Shown here: one piece after another, positions 61,575-64,000 of the stretch
Numbering within the stretch: position 1 is the stretch's first letter
How the letters are laid out: each line of letters starts with the position of its first letter
Source: JAPHTQ01 sp050295975
GTDB lineage: Bacteria > Pseudomonadota > Gammaproteobacteria > Thiohalomonadales > Thiohalomonadaceae
Length of the DNA stretch: 64,000 nucleotides
Reading direction: 5' to 3'
Assembly: GCA_050295975.1 (NCBI GenBank)
Contig: JBNKQR010000010.1
Location: 1-64,000, forward strand
Translations under genes and position numbers: made by a program
The notes under the pieces: model-generated
What the model saw: the letters and a program-made list of their open reading frames with translations, nothing else
Told to the model about the DNA's origin: nothing
Databases searched by the model: none

Positions 61575-62453
61575 TTAGCTACCTTTGACCTGAGCCATAA
61601 CTTCGTCGGCGAAGTTCTCCTGTTTCTTTTCAATACCCTCGCCCACTTCAAAGCGGGTAAAGGCAACAACAGTGGCACCAGCGCCTTTGAGCAGCTTTTC
61701 CACGGTGGTATCAGGATCCTTCACGAAAGGCTGACCCAGCAGGGTGATCTCTTTCAGGAATTTGTTGATTCGACCACCGATCATCTTTTCGATGATTTCG
61801 GCAGGCTTACCAGACTCGGCTGCCTGAGCGGAGAAGATCTCTTTTTCCTTCTCGATCAGCGCAGGGTCGACCTCGGCCTCAGAAACAGCAGAGGGGCGGC
61901 TGGCAGCAATGTGCATAGCAATGTCACGACCCAGATCGAGGTCACCACCTTCCAGATTAACCACAACGCCGATACGGCTGCCGTGAGAGTAGCTGGCAGC
62001 AACGCCGTTGCTCTGCACCAGAGCAACACGACGGACAGTCATGTTCTCACCGATCTTGGCGATCATCGCCTTAAGGGCATCGGCTACGGTTTCGCCACTG
62101 GACATCTTGCAGGACAGCAGTGCATCCACGTCAGCAACATCGTTATCCAGTGCAACTTGTGCGACTTCATTACTGAAGTTCTGGAAGTCATCACCCTTGG
62201 TGACGAAGTCGGTTTCGCAGTTAACTTCGACGATAGCGGTCTTTTTGTTGTCGCCACTGGACTTGATCACAATCAGGCCATCAGCAGCGGTACGACCCGC
62301 CTTCTTGTCAGCCTTAGCCAGACCGGTCTTGCGCATGTGCTCGATGGCGGTCTCGATGTCGCCGTTGCACTCAACCAGGGCCTTCTTGCACTCCATCATG
62401 CCAGCGCCGGTGCGCTCGCGCAGATCCTTTACCATTGCAGCGGTAATAGACAT
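61575..62453 (-). CDS. tsf: Elongation factor Ts
   Basis: Nucleotide exchange factor for EF-Tu, 292 residues. The N-terminal UBA-like domain includes RTGAGMMECKKALVE, and the core motif VEVNCETDFVTKGDDF, which contacts EF-Tu, follows near residue 75. The C-terminal module contains GQPFVKDP. It lies downstream of rpsB, with an intrinsic hairpin in the gap between them. Confidence 0.98.
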   Translation of the reverse strand: MSITAAMVKDLRERTGAGMMECKKALVECNGDIETAIEHMRKTGLAKADKKAGRTAADGLIVIKSSGDNKKTAIVEVNCETDFVTKGDDFQNFSNEVAQVALDNDVADVDALLSCKMSSGETVADALKAMIAKIGENMTVRRVALVQSNGVAASYSHGSRIGVVVNLEGGDLDLGRDIAMHIAASRPSAVSEAEVDPALIEKEKEIFSAQAAESGKPAEIIEKMIGGRINKFLKEITLLGQPFVKDPDTTVEKLLKGAGATVVAFTRFEVGEGIEKKQENFADEVMAQVKGS

Positions 62454-62525
62454 GTTTGCTCTTTCCTCTTAACAAATCATCAAAACGAAGCCACACCAAA
62501 CGGCATGGCCAAATAGTCCTATTTC

Positions 62526-62550
62526 AAAAAAAGGGGCAATGCCCCCTTTT
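62526..62550 (-). terminator. Intrinsic hairpin between rpsB and tsf
   Basis: GGGGC (62533-62537) pairs with GCCCC (62541-62545), extended by A/T pairs, and a run of seven T follows on the minus strand. tsf lies 70 bases downstream with no obvious promoter, so it is likely a partial terminator that sets the S2 to EF-Ts ratio. Confidence 0.75.
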
Positions 62551-62569
62551 CGTTTCAGCTCAAAGCAGT

Positions 62570-63325
62570 TTAGCTCGCTGCCTTTTCGCCTTCGTCCTCT
62601 GTCACCTCGATAAACTCGTCCTTGGCGCTGCCGCCAGTGGAGGAGGATGCACGACCTTCGAGGATTGCGTTGGAGGCGCCCTGTACATAAAGGGTGATGG
62701 CGCGGATAGCGTCATCATTGCCGGGAATAACGTAGTCGATGTTTTCCGGGCTGCAGTTGCTATCGACGACAGCAATAACCGGGATACCCAGGGTACGGGC
62801 TTCGGTGATGGCGATCTTCTCGTGGCCTACGTCGACAACGAACAGTGCATCAGGCAGACCGCCCATGTCCTTGATACCACCCAGGCTGCGATCCAGCTTT
62901 TCCATTTCACGACGACGCATCAGCGCCTCTTTCTTGGTCAGGCGGTCCAGAGAACCGTCACCATCCATCGCTTCAAGGTCTTTCAGACGCTTGATGGATT
63001 GCTTAACCGTTTTGTAGTTGGTCAGCATGCCGCCGAGCCAGCGGTGGTTGACGTAGGGCATACCGCAACGACTGGCTTCTTCGCTAATAATGTCGCGAGC
63101 CTGGCGCTTGGTACCAACAAACAGGATCTTGCCCTTTTTGGAAGCCAACTTGGAAACGAAGTTCATCGCGTCGTTATACAACGGGAGGCTCTTTTCCAGG
63201 TTGATGATGTGAATCTTGTTACGGTCGCCGAAGAGGAACGGGGCCATCTTGGGATTCCAGTAACGGGTCTGGTGACCGAAGTGTACACCGGCCTCCAGCA
63301 TTTGACGCATGGTTACGCTAGCCAT
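62570..63325 (-). CDS. rpsB: 30S ribosomal protein S2
   Basis: Small-subunit protein that recruits S1, 251 residues from the ATG at 63325 (MASVTMRQMLEAGVHFGHQ). That start follows AGGAG by nine bases and lines up with E. coli S2, while the open frame to 63415 has no match. NHRWLGGMLTNYKTVKQSI and IPGNDDAIRAITLY are family signatures. It heads the long rpsB-to-lpxA string; a candidate promoter and a structured leader lie upstream. Confidence 0.98.
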   Translation of the reverse strand: MASVTMRQMLEAGVHFGHQTRYWNPKMAPFLFGDRNKIHIINLEKSLPLYNDAMNFVSKLASKKGKILFVGTKRQARDIISEEASRCGMPYVNHRWLGGMLTNYKTVKQSIKRLKDLEAMDGDGSLDRLTKKEALMRRREMEKLDRSLGGIKDMGGLPDALFVVDVGHEKIAITEARTLGIPVIAVVDSNCSPENIDYVIPGNDDAIRAITLYVQGASNAILEGRASSSTGGSAKDEFIEVTEDEGEKAAS

Positions 63326-63495
63326 TCTATATAACTCCTGGTTGGGTTTGTCCTCCATGTGCCGCTGGTTGCCCAACCCCTTACGGGGCACCCGGGAAAC
63401 CGTCAAGAAGCCCAAAAAGCTCCTTCAACACATGTGTGGATTTCAGCCCCGACGGACCATCCGCTGGGTGCTGATTTTTGGTTTGCCTATAAAAG
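63326..63495 (-). promoter_or_regulatory. Structured leader of rpsB, possible S2 autoregulatory element
   Basis: The inferred 170-base leader holds several GC-rich complementary segments, including CCCCGTAAGGGG followed by TTGGGCAACCAG. In E. coli S2 represses its own operon through the rpsB leader. Here the match is by position and evident structure only, not by a conserved-motif check. Confidence 0.4.
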
Positions 63496-63501
63496 CCGCT
63501 C

Positions 63502-63530
63502 TTTATACCATAAGCCCCCTTGTTCAACAA
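63502..63530 (-). promoter_or_regulatory. Candidate sigma-70 promoter of rpsB
   Basis: On the minus strand TTGTTG (63530-63525) is followed after 17 bases by TATAAA (63507-63502), five of six matches to the -10 box. The transcript would start near 63495, about 170 bases before rpsB. Confidence 0.5.
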
Positions 63531-63612
63531 CGTCCGGCCCCACTAAACTGGGAAGGCGACAGTCCGGCACCATTTCCGAGCTGCACTAAATAAACGCAGG
63601 AAAATCAATTAG

Positions 63613-64000
63613 ATGAGTATCACAATCAAGAGCGCAGCAGAGATCGAAAAGATGCGCGTTGCCGGACGTCTGGCCGCCGAGGTGCTAGAAATGATCGCCC
63701 CGCACGTCCAGCCGGGCATCACCACTGACGAACTGGATCGACTCTGCCACGACTACATCGTCAATGAGCAGCAGGCGATCCCGGCGCCGCTCAACTATCA
63801 CGGCTTCCCCAAATCCATCTGCACCTCCCTCAACCATGTGGTCTGCCATGGCATACCTGGGGAGAAGAAGCTTAAGAAGGGCGACATCATCAACATCGAC
63901 ATCACCGTGATCAAAGATGGTTACCACGGCGACACCAGCCAGATGTTCTTTGTCGGCGAGCCATCAATAAAGGCCCGCCGTCTGGTCGACATCGCACGGG
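63613..64000 (+). CDS. map: Methionine aminopeptidase type I (partial)
   Basis: Removes the initiator methionine from new proteins. The first 129 residues are visible and the rest lies past position 64000. H79 (VVCHGIP) and the metal ligands D96 and D107 (NIDITVIKDGYHGD) are present, matching E. coli Map almost residue for residue. It is divergent from rpsB, the conserved map-rpsB arrangement; the 287-base gap carries promoters for both. Confidence 0.97.
   Translation, partial: MSITIKSAAEIEKMRVAGRLAAEVLEMIAPHVQPGITTDELDRLCHDYIVNEQQAIPAPLNYHGFPKSICTSLNHVVCHGIPGEKKLKKGDIINIDITVIKDGYHGDTSQMFFVGEPSIKARRLVDIAR

Noticed and set aside
61335..62516. Open frame of 393 codons on the plus strand opposite pyrH and tsf
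   Set aside because: Spans two conserved genes on the other strand and shows no protein motif.
1..64000. Mobile elements, prophage genes, CRISPR arrays, toxin-antitoxin pairs or restriction systems
   Set aside because: None recognised on either strand; nearly all coding space is accounted for by core genes.

Overview
The window is a compact, gene-dense piece of a gammaproteobacterial chromosome, roughly 55 % G+C by eye. It holds about 58 protein genes, one tRNA gene and no insertion sequence, prophage or CRISPR array. Protein sequences and gene order follow the Escherichia coli/Pseudomonas/Chromatiales pattern: rpsB-tsf-pyrH-frr-uppS-cdsA-dxr-rseP-bamA-skp-lpxD-fabZ-lpxA, rnhB-dnaE-accA-tilS-pyrG-kdsA-eno-ftsB-ispD-ispF-truD, surE-pcm-nlpD-rpoS and carA-carB-greA. 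Unfused nuoC and nuoD, and a gnnA-gnnB pair beside lpxB, point to a free-living or sulfur-oxidiser-like lineage (Chromatiales/Acidithiobacillus-like) rather than an enteric one. That placement is inference. No gene here reveals the energy metabolism beyond complex I.

Layout. 1-3007: start of the nuo operon (nuoA-B-C-D-E, minus strand) with a candidate promoter, then a 579-base gap up to tRNA-Leu(GAG). 3481-9733: rlmE-ftsH, a strong terminator, then folP-glmM-tpiA-secG-tRNA-Leu (all minus). 9895-15507: yhbY (plus), then carA-carB-greA-DUF4149 (minus). 15697-18195: a proton antiporter fused to a cyclic-nucleotide-binding domain (plus). 18312-26046: alaC-alaA-hom-thrC-(ApgM/RpfE-like)-recJ (minus), i.e. 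alanine and threonine synthesis plus a repair nuclease. 26175-30457: a Mth938-domain gene (plus) and the stationary-phase cluster surE-pcm-yqaA-like-nlpD-rpoS (minus). 30594-32846: an Smr endonuclease and a chemoreceptor (plus); the chemoreceptor has a near-consensus flagellar sigma-28 promoter, so the cell is probably motile. 32843-47438: rnhB-dnaE-accA-tilS-pyrG-kdsA-eno-ftsB-ispD-mscS-ispF-truD (minus). 47634-50853: gnnA-gnnB-lpxB on the plus strand. 50922-63325: the large translation/isoprenoid/envelope string rpsB to lpxA (minus). 63613-64000: start of map (plus).

How the genes work together. Much of the window builds the envelope: glmM (UDP-GlcNAc), kdsA (Kdo), lpxA/D/B and fabZ (lipid A), bamA/skp/rseP (outer-membrane proteins and their stress sensor), uppS/cdsA/dxr/ispD/ispF (lipid carriers and phospholipid), accA (fatty acids), ftsB and nlpD (division). 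The most informative departure from the usual order is that lpxB has been turned round and joined to gnnA-gnnB. In Acidithiobacillus ferrooxidans this pair makes UDP-2,3-diamino-GlcNAc, so the lipid A here is predicted to carry amide-linked acyl chains at position 3. Other departures are an mscS gene splitting ispD from ispF, two GGT-rich or GCAAAGG-type palindromic repeats, and an inverted copy of the tRNA-Leu T-arm just past its terminator. I found no clear candidate for a wholly undescribed multi-gene system. The window is mostly core genome.
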